DNA from: Polaribacter sp. L3A8
GTDB taxonomy: Bacteria; Bacteroidota; Bacteroidia; Flavobacteriales; Flavobacteriaceae
Reading direction: 5' to 3'
Assembly: GCF_009796785.1 (NCBI RefSeq)
Contig: NZ_CP047026.1
Coordinates: forward strand, 3,082,501 to 3,146,500
DNA: 64,000 nucleotides
The notes beneath the pieces were generated by a model. It ran no database searches. It was given only the letters and a program-made list of their open reading frames with translations, and was not told where the DNA came from. This document shows, in pieces, positions 25,463 to 33,958 of the stretch. Position 1 is the stretch's first letter; each line of letters opens with the position of its first letter. Both the position numbers and the translations under genes were made by a program.

Positions 25463-26824
25463 CTAAGCAAACAAAGTAGCAAAAGCTTCTTCAATTTTAC
25501 CAACTAGTACCAATCTTATTCCGTGGTTTTTAGAAGATATTTTATTGTATTTAGAAGCAACTAAAGTTTTATAACCTAATTTTTCTGCTTCTGTAATTCT
25601 TTGGTCTATTTTAGAAACAGGTCTTATTTCTCCTGCCAAACCAACTTCTGCAGCAAAACAAACATTTGGGTTAATTGCAACATCTTGGTTAGAGGATAAA
25701 ATTGCAGCAACTACCGCTAAATCTATTGCAGGGTCATCTACATTTATGCCTCCGGTGATATTTAAAAAGACATCTTTTGCACCTAATTTAAAACCAGCTC
25801 TTTTTTCTAGAACCGCTAAAATCATGTTTAATCTTTTTAAATTATAACCTGTTGTAGATCGCTGGGGTGTTCCGTAAACAGCTGTAGAAACCAAGGCTTG
25901 TACTTCTATCATTAAAGGTCTAATACCTTCTAAAGTACTCGCAATTGCGGTTCCGCTTAAGTCTGCATCTTTCTTAGAAATTAATATTTCAGACGGATTA
26001 GAGATTTCTCTTAATCCGTTAGAAAGCATTTCGTAAATTCCTAATTCTGATGTTGAGCCGAATCTGTTTTTTTGACTTCGTAATATTCTGTAAGTATGGT
26101 TTCTGTCTCCTTCAAATTGTAAAACAACATCTACCATGTGTTCTAAAATTTTGGGTCCAGCAATGTTTCCGTCTTTATTGATGTGACCAATTAATAAAAC
26201 TGGTGTAGCAGTTTCTTTGGCGTATTTAATTAATTCTGCAGCAGTTTCTCTAATTTGAGAAATACTTCCGGGAGAGGCTTCTATAGAGCTTGTGTGCAGT
26301 GTTTGTATAGAATCGATTACTAAAACTTCTGGCATTGTTTCTTCAATATTTTTGAAGATATTTTGCGTATTGGTTTCTGTTAAAATTAAACAGTTAGAGC
26401 TTTTAGCATCTAGTCTTTCTGCTCTCATTTTTATTTGAGACTGACTTTCTTCTCCGGAAACATATAATACTTTCTGGTTGATGTTTAAGGCAACTTGTAA
26501 TAATAAAGTCGATTTCCCTATTCCTGGTTCTCCACCCAATAATGTTACAGAACCTTTTACCAAACCGCCACCTAAAACCGTGTCTAATTCGTTGTTATTG
26601 GTAACAATTCTTTCTTCTGGGTTTAGCTGAATATCGGCAATTTTTAAGGGTTTGTTTACAGCTTGTTTTGCGGTTGTAGATTGTTTCCAAACGCGCTTTT
26701 CTTCTTTTTGGACTACTTCTTCTACAATGGTGTTCCATTCTTTACAAGCACCACATTGCCCCACCCATTTTGCATGTTGAGTGCCACAATTCTGACAGAA
26801 AAAAGTTGTTTTGGTTTTGGCCAT
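25463..26824 (-). CDS. radA: DNA repair protein RadA
   Basis: This 453-residue RecA-like helicase processes recombination intermediates. It has an N-terminal C4 zinc finger (CQNCGTQHAKWVGQCGAC), Walker A GGEPGIGKST near 95, Walker B VLVIDSIQT, the RadA-specific KNRFG motif (SQKNRFGSTSE) and a C-terminal Lon-protease-like domain (about 285-450). It is full length and a single-gene unit. Confidence 0.96.
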   Translation of the reverse strand: MAKTKTTFFCQNCGTQHAKWVGQCGACKEWNTIVEEVVQKEEKRVWKQSTTAKQAVNKPLKIADIQLNPEERIVTNNNELDTVLGGGLVKGSVTLLGGEPGIGKSTLLLQVALNINQKVLYVSGEESQSQIKMRAERLDAKSSNCLILTETNTQNIFKNIEETMPEVLVIDSIQTLHTSSIEASPGSISQIRETAAELIKYAKETATPVLLIGHINKDGNIAGPKILEHMVDVVLQFEGDRNHTYRILRSQKNRFGSTSELGIYEMLSNGLREISNPSEILISKKDADLSGTAIASTLEGIRPLMIEVQALVSTAVYGTPQRSTTGYNLKRLNMILAVLEKRAGFKLGAKDVFLNITGGINVDDPAIDLAVVAAILSSNQDVAINPNVCFAAEVGLAGEIRPVSKIDQRITEAEKLGYKTLVASKYNKISSKNHGIRLVLVGKIEEAFATLFA

Positions 26825-26912
26825 TTAAAAAGAGTTTCTAAGGTTTGAAAGTAGTAAAGTTACAAAGTTTATGAGTGATACTTTTTAATAATCTAAAAAA
26901 AAAATTCTCTAA

Positions 26913-27100
26913 AAGTTGGCAAACGGTTGCGTTAGCGATTGAAGTGGCATCCTTTTTTGTTTATAGCCGTCATTGCGAGGAACGAAGCAATCTGTTTTTA
27001 TAAAGTAAGATTGCCGCAAAAAGTAAAAAAACTTTCCTCGCAATGACAAACCCTAAAAAAAGATATAACGTAAAGCGCGACCTTTTTAGGGAACGCCAAA
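26913..27100. repeat. Flavobacterial palindromic repeat interrupted by a second repeat
   Basis: The outer halves (AAGTTGGCAAACGGTTGCGT ... GGCATCCTTTTTTGTTT and AAAAAGATATAACGTAAAGC ... AGGGAACGCC) belong to the same family as 23581-23655 (reverse) and share both termini with 9308-9420. Inner DNA 26969-27047 is a different repeat. Confidence 0.6.
26969..27047. repeat. Nested GTCATTGCGAGGAA inverted repeat
   Basis: GTCATTGCGAGGAA (26969-26982) and its perfect complement (27034-27047) flank 51 bp that contain AAGCAATCT / AAGATTGC inner pairing. This is a widespread REP-like unit; here it has inserted into the loop of another repeat. Confidence 0.65.
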
Positions 27101-27104
27101 AAAA

Positions 27105-28049
27105 TTATTTATCCTTATTGTAAATAGGTAAGAATAAAAATGCCAAACCTCCAAAAACAATAATCATGGCAGTTTGTGCGGTCCACATAATCCAACCAAA
27201 AGCGGTTGCGGGTTCTGCTGCAATATTAAATAAGGCCAATGCGCCAGCAACTGCAACGGGATATAAACCGATACCGCCATTTGTTGCAGCAATAGAAAAT
27301 CCGCCAGCAATAAAGCCAATTAAAATTCCGCCAAACGGAACTTCTAAACCGCTAATTGCAGGTATTGTTGCCCAAAACATAGCAACGTACATTACCCAAA
27401 TAAATACGGTGTGAAAAATAAATGCCCATTTATTTTTCATTTTAAAGATGCTTGTAACACCTTCTATTAAACCAGAAACAAAGGTTTTAATTTTTAATAA
27501 AAAGCCAGAGGTTGCTTTTTTTACAAAAGATCTAAAGATTAAAAAACCAATGATTAAGACTGCTAAACCAATAATTATTTTAGAAGGATCGAAGTTTTTG
27601 GTTAGTAAATCATATATAAAATCGAACTGAACAAAAAGGGTGATTGCAACAATGGTAAGCATCATTATTAAATCTGCAATACGTTCTGCTACAATGGTTC
27701 CGAATCCTTTTTCGAAAGGAATTTTCTCGTAATTTGCCATTACAGTTGCTCTAGAAATTTCGCCTGCTCTTGGTAGTGCTAAGTTTACTAAATAACCTAC
27801 TAAAACGGCTAAAACACTGTTTACAAATTTAGGTTTAAAACCTAATGGTTCTAACATAAACTTCCATCTGTAAGCTCTAGAAAGATGGCTTAAAATTCCG
27901 AAGAAAAGCCCAAGGAAAATGTAACTATAATTAGCTTCTTTAAAATAGGTGCCTAAAGTTTTTAGAGAAATATCTGAGAGAGAATACCAAACTAAAAAAC
28001 CTCCCAAAACGAGAGGTAATATAATTTTTAAGATCTTTTTAATATTCAA
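27105..28049 (-). CDS. Lysylphosphatidylglycerol synthase TM-region (UPF0104) membrane protein
   Basis: This 314-residue, about 8-TM protein of the UPF0104/AglD flippase-like family has AYRWKFMLEPLGFKPKF, LPRAGEISRATVMANYE and GGIGLYPVAV motifs. It probably helps a lipid or lipid-linked molecule cross the inner membrane; the substrate is unknown. It lies 1 bp after panD in a panC-panD-UPF0104 operon. Confidence 0.85.
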   Translation of the reverse strand: MNIKKILKIILPLVLGGFLVWYSLSDISLKTLGTYFKEANYSYIFLGLFFGILSHLSRAYRWKFMLEPLGFKPKFVNSVLAVLVGYLVNLALPRAGEISRATVMANYEKIPFEKGFGTIVAERIADLIMMLTIVAITLFVQFDFIYDLLTKNFDPSKIIIGLAVLIIGFLIFRSFVKKATSGFLLKIKTFVSGLIEGVTSIFKMKNKWAFIFHTVFIWVMYVAMFWATIPAISGLEVPFGGILIGFIAGGFSIAATNGGIGLYPVAVAGALALFNIAAEPATAFGWIMWTAQTAMIIVFGGLAFLFLPIYNKDK

Positions 28050-28050
28050 A

Positions 28051-28401
28051 CTATGTAAGTGTATTGTCTTTTTCGTTAGGGAATACTAAGGATGGTTTAA
28101 AGTTTTTAGCTTCTTCAAAATCCATAAATCCGTAAACGATAAGAATTAATACATCATTTACAGCAACCTTTCTTGCTGCTGCTCCGTTTAATGTAATTTC
28201 TCCACTACCACGAGGTCCAGGAATAGCGTATGTTTCTAAACGCTCTCCATTATTATTGTTAACGATTTGAACACGTTCGCCTTCAATAATGTTGGCTGCA
28301 TCCATTAAATCTTCATCTATGGTGATGCTTCCTATATAATTTAAATCTGCACCTGTAACTTTTACACGGTGGATTTTTGATTTTACAACTTGTACTAACA
28401 T
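28051..28401 (-). CDS. panD: Aspartate 1-decarboxylase
   Basis: This 116-residue pyruvoyl enzyme converts aspartate to beta-alanine for pantothenate. The self-cleavage site G24-S25 (NYIGSITID) and the catalytic Arg/Tyr region are in place, with NGAAAR near 73. It lies 28 bp after panC. Confidence 0.96.
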   Translation of the reverse strand: MLVQVVKSKIHRVKVTGADLNYIGSITIDEDLMDAANIIEGERVQIVNNNNGERLETYAIPGPRGSGEITLNGAAARKVAVNDVLILIVYGFMDFEEAKNFKPSLVFPNEKDNTLT

Positions 28402-28429
28402 GCAGCAAAAATACTATTTTTTTTGATTA

Positions 28430-29278
28430 CTATTTTTTTAATTGAATGTTGTCTATTAATCTTGTTTCTCCTGCAAATACTGCAATAAAAGCGCGGTATT
28501 TTTTATTAGATTCTTTGTTTTTTATGGTTTCTAATGTTTTTTCATCAGCAATTGTAAAATACTCTAAATTTAATAAAGGGTGTTTTTTAAACTGATTTTC
28601 TACCCATTCGGTTACTTTAACAGCACTTTCTGTGCCAAATTTTTTACGAACTTTTTTTAGTATTTTATAAATAAAAGGTGCTGCTGCTCTATATTCTTTA
28701 GAAAGTCTAGTATTTCTAGAACTCATTGCTAAACCATCTTCTTCTCTAAAAATAGGGCACCCTTTAATTTTAACAAGAAGGCTATTTTTTTTGACCATTT
28801 TTTTGATAATTTGCAATTGTTGAAAATCTTTTTGACCAAAATAAGCTTTATCTGGAGTTACAATTTCGAAAAGATTTTTTACGATGGTGCCAACTCCATT
28901 AAAATGACCGTCTCTAAATTTACCTTCCATTTGATGTTCTAGGCCATCAAAATCAAAATTTTGTGAGGTTATGTTATCTGCGTAAATTTCTGTTACAGAA
29001 GGAAAAAATAACACATCGCAAGAAACACTTTCTAGTAATTTGGTGTCGTTTTCTATGGTTTTTGGGTATTTAACTAAATCTTCTTGGTTGTTGAATTGGG
29101 TAGGATTTACAAAAATACTAACCACAACTAGATCATTTTTTTTCTTTGCTTTTTTAATTAAAGATAAATGCCCTTTGTGTAATGCGCCCATTGTTGGCAC
29201 AAAACCAATGGTTTTATTTTGTTCTTTTTTAGCGGTTAAATATGCTTTTATTTCTTGTTTGGTGTTAAAAATTTTCAT
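28430..29278 (-). CDS. panC: Pantothenate synthetase
   Basis: This 282-residue enzyme condenses pantoate with beta-alanine using ATP. It has PTMGALHKGHLSL (HxGH), FVNPTQF, MEGKFRDGHFNGVGTIV, GQKDFQQLQII and MSSRN. It pairs with panD downstream. The minus -7 box TAAGTTTG is at 29302-29309. Confidence 0.96.
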   Translation of the reverse strand: MKIFNTKQEIKAYLTAKKEQNKTIGFVPTMGALHKGHLSLIKKAKKKNDLVVVSIFVNPTQFNNQEDLVKYPKTIENDTKLLESVSCDVLFFPSVTEIYADNITSQNFDFDGLEHQMEGKFRDGHFNGVGTIVKNLFEIVTPDKAYFGQKDFQQLQIIKKMVKKNSLLVKIKGCPIFREEDGLAMSSRNTRLSKEYRAAAPFIYKILKKVRKKFGTESAVKVTEWVENQFKKHPLLNLEYFTIADEKTLETIKNKESNKKYRAFIAVFAGETRLIDNIQLKK

Positions 29279-29301
29279 CCTGAAGAATTAAGTAAAGTCT
29301 G

Positions 29302-29349
29302 CAAACTTACCAATTTAACACGATATTAGCATAATAATTTGTATTTTTG
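29302..29349. promoter_or_regulatory. Divergent promoters panC / starch-synthase-like
   Basis: Minus TAAGTTTG (29302-29309) and plus TATTTTTG (29342-29349), both fitting TAnnTTTG. Confidence 0.5.
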
Positions 29350-29375
29350 CGCTTCTTATAAAAGAGTTTGATTTA

Positions 29376-30185
29376 ATGAAGGACAAGAGAATATTATTTG
29401 TTTCATCCGAAGTAGTTCCATACTTACCCGAAACAGAGTTATCATCTACAGCCTTTAATGTTGCAAAAAACGCACATTCTAAAGGAGTACAAACAAGAAT
29501 TTTCATGCCAAGATATGGCGTAATTAACGAACGCAGACATCAACTACACGAAGTAATTCGTTTATCTGGTATGAATCTAGTAGTTAATGATATGGACATG
29601 CCATTAATTATAAAAGTTGCTTCTATTCCTAAAGAAAGAATGCAAGTATATTTTATAGATAATGAAGAATATTTTAAACGAAAAGCCGTTTTTACAGATG
29701 AAGACGATGATTTGTTTGAAGATAATGATGAACGTGCCATCTTTTTTGCAAAGGGAGTTATAGAGACTGTAAAAAAATTAAACTGGGCGCCAGATATTAT
29801 TCATGTTCATGGATGGATGGCTTCTCTTTTACCTCTTTATTTAAAAGAATTTTATAAAGAAGAACCTTTATTTACAGAGAGTAAGGTTATTACGTCTTTA
29901 TACAACAACCCTTTTGAAGGAAACTTAGATGAAACTTTAGCAGATAAAGTTAAGTTTGATGGTATAAGTGATGATAAAATTGCAACAATTAAAACACCAA
30001 GTTTTAATAATATATTAAAAAGTGCCATAGAAAATTCTGACGCAATTATTCATGGTAGTGAAGAGATCTCAGAAGAATTAACTTCTTTTATAGAAGGGAA
30101 GGATATTCCGGTTTTAGAATATCAAACTGAAGACTTAAAAGAAAGTTATTTAAATTTTTATGCTGATTTAATTTCAGCTAATTAA
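29376..30185 (+). CDS. Glycogen/starch synthase-like protein (GT5 N-terminal domain only)
   Basis: This 269-residue protein matches only the N-terminal half of GT5 glycogen synthases: ILFVSSEVVPYLPETELSS at the start (the usual KxGGLgDV is replaced) and WAPDIIHVHGWMASLLPLYL near 145. The C-terminal nucleotide-binding half is missing, as in a short conserved Bacteroidetes form that sits beside panC and DUF4270. Catalysis is doubtful; a regulatory or carbohydrate-binding role is possible. Confidence 0.75.
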   Translation: MKDKRILFVSSEVVPYLPETELSSTAFNVAKNAHSKGVQTRIFMPRYGVINERRHQLHEVIRLSGMNLVVNDMDMPLIIKVASIPKERMQVYFIDNEEYFKRKAVFTDEDDDLFEDNDERAIFFAKGVIETVKKLNWAPDIIHVHGWMASLLPLYLKEFYKEEPLFTESKVITSLYNNPFEGNLDETLADKVKFDGISDDKIATIKTPSFNNILKSAIENSDAIIHGSEEISEELTSFIEGKDIPVLEYQTEDLKESYLNFYADLISAN

Positions 30186-30197
30186 TTATTTTATAAA

Positions 30198-31754
30198 GTG
30201 AGGAGAATTTTTGAGAAAAGCGCCTTTGTTGTAGCTTTAATATTGGTATTTACAGCTGTTATTTCTTGTGAAGAAGATTTTACAGATATTAAAAGTAAGG
30301 TAGTAACTAATACAAAGTTTGATACAAATGCCCTAACGGTTGAAGAAATTACTATTGAGAATAGTCCTATTACAAGTGTAACTTCAGATAATCTGTCTTT
30401 AGACCCTGGGCAATATTTATTAGGAGTACACGCAAGTGATGCTTACGAAAAGATAGAAGCATCTATTGTTTCGCAACTAGTTTTAGCTACAGGTTTACAG
30501 GTAGTTGATGATGAGAATATTTATGCTTCTGACACAACTGTGGTTACAACTATAGATACTGTTTTTGTAAAATTACCATATCAAGTAACTTTAAATGATG
30601 ATGGTACGGCATACGAGTTAGATTCTATAATAGGAGATCAAACGAAAGCGTTTAATTTAAATGTTTATCAAACTAGTACTTATTTAAGTGTTTTAAATCC
30701 TGAAGAACCATCAAAATTTAATAGCTACCAATCTAATGATGTTTTTGAAAAAACAGGGAGTTTACTAAGTGCTACTGCTAACTTTAAGTTCTTACCATCA
30801 TTAACAGATTCTATTGTAGTTAAAAGATGGTTAAGTACTGGTGAATTGGCAACAAAAGATACGGTAACTTATTTAAATTCAACCTCTACACTTCCTCTTC
30901 CTTTTGCGGCAGTACCTTTAAATGAAGCTGAAATTAAAAGAATATTTTTAGATGAATACGAGTCATCGCATTTTGATTCTCAAACTGCATTTAATGATTA
31001 TTTTAGAGGACTTATTTTAGAGGCTACAGGAGATGAAGGATCTTTAATATCTTTTAATTTTAATGGAACAGTTAGGCCATCATTAGAAATTTATTACACA
31101 AATACAGTTATTACTGGAGGTGTAGTTATAGATGCTATTCATAAGAATGATAGTTTTTTATTATTAGGAGTAAGAGCAAGTACATATAAAATGGAAGATA
31201 AAACATATCCTGCAGATAATATTGTAGTACAAGGAGCAGCGGGTAGTGAAGCGGTAATAGATCTTTTTGGAGTAGATGCTGATGGAAATGGAATAGCAGA
31301 TAAAATAGAAGAATTAAGAGCAAGAAAATTATTGATAAATGACGCTTCTTTAACTTTATATATCAATCAAAATGTAGATACAACAGCAGTACCTTATCGA
31401 TTGTTTTTGTATAAAAGTGATGAAGATGTAAACCCTGTTTTCAGTCATGTAAAAGACGTTTATTCAGAAGGGATAACTACTTTTGGAGGGGTGTTAGAAA
31501 GAAATAGTAATGGTGATAAAGAAAAATACACATTTAGAATTACAGATTACGTTTCAGATCTTTTAAGTGGAGAAACTGGTTATTCTCCGAAATTAAGATT
31601 GAAGGTAATTAACTCAACAGACTTACAAACGGTTACAGATACTATTTTTAAGAATTATAATTGGAATCCAAAGGCAGTTACTCTTTTTAATCATTCAACA
31701 ATAAATGGAGAAAAAAAGGCAGAATTTAAGATTTCATACTCAGAAAAAAAATAA
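30198..31754 (+). CDS. DUF4270 lipoprotein
   Basis: This 518-residue protein starts at a GTG 12 bp after the preceding stop, with signal peptide and lipobox VISC (Cys near 24). The body is beta-rich and matches the DUF4270 family of Bacteroidetes surface lipoproteins of unknown function. The order panC / GT5-like / DUF4270 / glmS is a conserved flavobacterial neighbourhood. It is likely co-transcribed with both neighbours. Confidence 0.8.
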   Translation: MRRIFEKSAFVVALILVFTAVISCEEDFTDIKSKVVTNTKFDTNALTVEEITIENSPITSVTSDNLSLDPGQYLLGVHASDAYEKIEASIVSQLVLATGLQVVDDENIYASDTTVVTTIDTVFVKLPYQVTLNDDGTAYELDSIIGDQTKAFNLNVYQTSTYLSVLNPEEPSKFNSYQSNDVFEKTGSLLSATANFKFLPSLTDSIVVKRWLSTGELATKDTVTYLNSTSTLPLPFAAVPLNEAEIKRIFLDEYESSHFDSQTAFNDYFRGLILEATGDEGSLISFNFNGTVRPSLEIYYTNTVITGGVVIDAIHKNDSFLLLGVRASTYKMEDKTYPADNIVVQGAAGSEAVIDLFGVDADGNGIADKIEELRARKLLINDASLTLYINQNVDTTAVPYRLFLYKSDEDVNPVFSHVKDVYSEGITTFGGVLERNSNGDKEKYTFRITDYVSDLLSGETGYSPKLRLKVINSTDLQTVTDTIFKNYNWNPKAVTLFNHSTINGEKKAEFKISYSEKK

Positions 31755-31790
31755 CTAACTAAATAACTAACCTACTAAAAAAAAAATGTT

Positions 31791-33647
31791 ATGTGTGGAA
31801 TAACTGGCTATATCGGTTTTAGAGAAGCTTACCCAATAGTGATAAGTGGCCTAAAAAGGCTAGAATATCGTGGTTACGATAGTGCAGGGGTAATGATGTA
31901 TGATGGTAAAGAAATACAACTGTCTAAAACTAAAGGAAAAGTTTCTGACTTAGAGGCCATAACTGATAAAGAAGAAAAAAGAAAAAAAGGAAATATTGGA
32001 ATTGGTCATACACGTTGGGCTACACATGGTGTACCTAATGATGTTAATTCTCATCCACATATTTCTCAATCTGGAGAATTAGTAATTGTTCATAACGGAA
32101 TTATAGAAAATTATGATTCTCTTAGAAAAGAATTAATATCTAGAGGGTATACTTTTAAAAGTGATACCGATACAGAGGTTCTTGTTAATTTAATTGAAGA
32201 AGTAAAAAAACAAGAGAACTGTAAACTAGGTAAGGCTGTACAATTAGCTTTAACTAATGTTATTGGAGCATATGCAATTGCTGTTTTTGATAAAACAAAG
32301 CCAAATGAATTAGTTGTTGCACGTTTAGGAAGCCCTATTGCAATTGGAGTGGGAAAAGAAAATAAAGAGTTCTTTGTAGCTTCAGATGCTTCTCCTTTTA
32401 TAGAATACACAAAAGATGCTATTTATTTAGAGGATGAAGAATTAGCAATCATTAAGATTGGTAAAACTATAAAAGTTCGTAAGATTAAAGACGACTCTAT
32501 GGTTGATGCTAATATTCAGCAACTTAAACTGAGTTTAGATCAAATAGAAAAAGGGGGTTACGAGCATTTCATGTTAAAAGAAATTCATGAACAACCCAAA
32601 GCTATTATAGATACCTATAGAGGGAGAATGCTTGCTGATGAAGGAATTATAAGAATGGCAGGTATAGACAACCACATGAATAAATTCTTAAATGCAGAAA
32701 GAATTATCATTGTTGCTTGTGGTACCTCTTGGCATGCTGGTTTGGTTGGAGAATACCTTATTGAAGACAAAGCTCGTATTCCTGTAGAGGTTGAGTATGC
32801 TTCGGAATTTAGATATAGAAACCCAATTATTACTTCAAAAGATGTTGTAATTGCTATTTCACAATCTGGTGAAACCGCAGATACACTTGCTGCAATAAAA
32901 CTAGCAAAATCTAAAGGCGCATTTGTTTTTGGAATTTGTAATGTTGTAGGTTCTTCTATTGCAAGAGAAACCGATGCTGGTGCTTATACACATGCAGGAC
33001 CAGAAATAGGTGTAGCATCTACAAAGGCATTTACAACTCAAATTACTGTTTTAACTTTAATCGCTTTAAAGTTAGCTTCTAAAAAAGGAACAATTTCTAA
33101 AACAGAACTTAGAACGTTTCTACAAAGAATGCAATTAATTCCTGCAAAAGTAGAAGCTCTTTTAAAAATTGATGAAAAAGTTAAAGAAATAGCTGCGGTA
33201 TATAAAGATGCAAAAAATTGTTTGTATTTGGGTAGAGGTTTTAACTTTCCGGTAGCATTAGAAGGAGCTTTAAAATTAAAAGAAATTTCTTACATACATG
33301 CAGAAGGATACCCTGCAGCAGAAATGAAGCACGGACCAATTGCTTTAATTGATGAAAATATGCCAATTTTTGTAATTGCTACTAGTAAAGGGCATTATGA
33401 AAAAGTAGTTAGTAATATTCAGGAAATAAAATCTAGAGCAGGTAAGATAATTGCAATTGTTACAGAAGGAGATGTGCAAGTTAAAGAAATTGCAGATCAT
33501 GTTATTGAAATACCTGAAACAGAAGAAGCGTTAACTCCTTTGTTAACTACAATTCCTTTTCAGTTATTATCATATCATATTGCAGTAATGCTAGGAAAAA
33601 ATGTTGATCAACCTCGAAATTTAGCAAAATCAGTTACAGTAGAGTAA
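31791..33647 (+). CDS. glmS: Glutamine-fructose-6-phosphate aminotransferase (isomerising)
   Basis: This 618-residue enzyme makes glucosamine-6-phosphate for peptidoglycan and LPS. N-terminal Cys2 glutaminase (MCGITGYIG, RGYDSAGV, HTRWATHG), then two SIS sugar-isomerase domains (CGTSWHAGLVGEYL; SQSGETADT; LGRGFNFPVALEGALKLKE) and the C-terminal PRNLAKSVTVE. It is full length. No glmS-type ribozyme was seen upstream. It is followed by a terminator. Confidence 0.97.
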   Translation: MCGITGYIGFREAYPIVISGLKRLEYRGYDSAGVMMYDGKEIQLSKTKGKVSDLEAITDKEEKRKKGNIGIGHTRWATHGVPNDVNSHPHISQSGELVIVHNGIIENYDSLRKELISRGYTFKSDTDTEVLVNLIEEVKKQENCKLGKAVQLALTNVIGAYAIAVFDKTKPNELVVARLGSPIAIGVGKENKEFFVASDASPFIEYTKDAIYLEDEELAIIKIGKTIKVRKIKDDSMVDANIQQLKLSLDQIEKGGYEHFMLKEIHEQPKAIIDTYRGRMLADEGIIRMAGIDNHMNKFLNAERIIIVACGTSWHAGLVGEYLIEDKARIPVEVEYASEFRYRNPIITSKDVVIAISQSGETADTLAAIKLAKSKGAFVFGICNVVGSSIARETDAGAYTHAGPEIGVASTKAFTTQITVLTLIALKLASKKGTISKTELRTFLQRMQLIPAKVEALLKIDEKVKEIAAVYKDAKNCLYLGRGFNFPVALEGALKLKEISYIHAEGYPAAEMKHGPIALIDENMPIFVIATSKGHYEKVVSNIQEIKSRAGKIIAIVTEGDVQVKEIADHVIEIPETEEALTPLLTTIPFQLLSYHIAVMLGKNVDQPRNLAKSVTVE

Positions 33648-33674
33648 TTTTTTATTAGACATTTATTATAAAAT

Positions 33675-33699
33675 AAAACCCAGCTTTATGCTGGGTTTT
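33675..33699 (+). terminator. Intrinsic terminator after glmS
   Basis: AAAACCCAGC / GCTGGGTTTT with a 5-base loop. The rest of the 311-bp gap before the kinase gene (33700-33958) is very AT-rich; no gene or certain promoter is seen there. Confidence 0.85.
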
Positions 33700-33958
33700 A
33701 TGTTTTATAGCTTCTGTTTTTTTAGAAATAATATTCTTTGTTTATTTATTAGTAAGACTAATAGCTATTTTGTTACTAAAATAATTTTTATTTTTTATTA
33801 AAATAAAAGTAACAATTTCTCTCCTTTTAACAATCCTATTTTCAAACCTAAAGTTCTATTTACACTTATTCTTAAGAGAAAATATTGAGAAGGTAAAATA
33901 AAATTATATTTTAATATACTCAATATGCAAAATAAATTATCAGCAGATATAAATTTTA

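Noticed and set aside
31791..31793. glmS ribozyme upstream of glmS
   Set aside because: Only 36 bp separate glmS from DUF4270 and none of the ribozyme core is visible.
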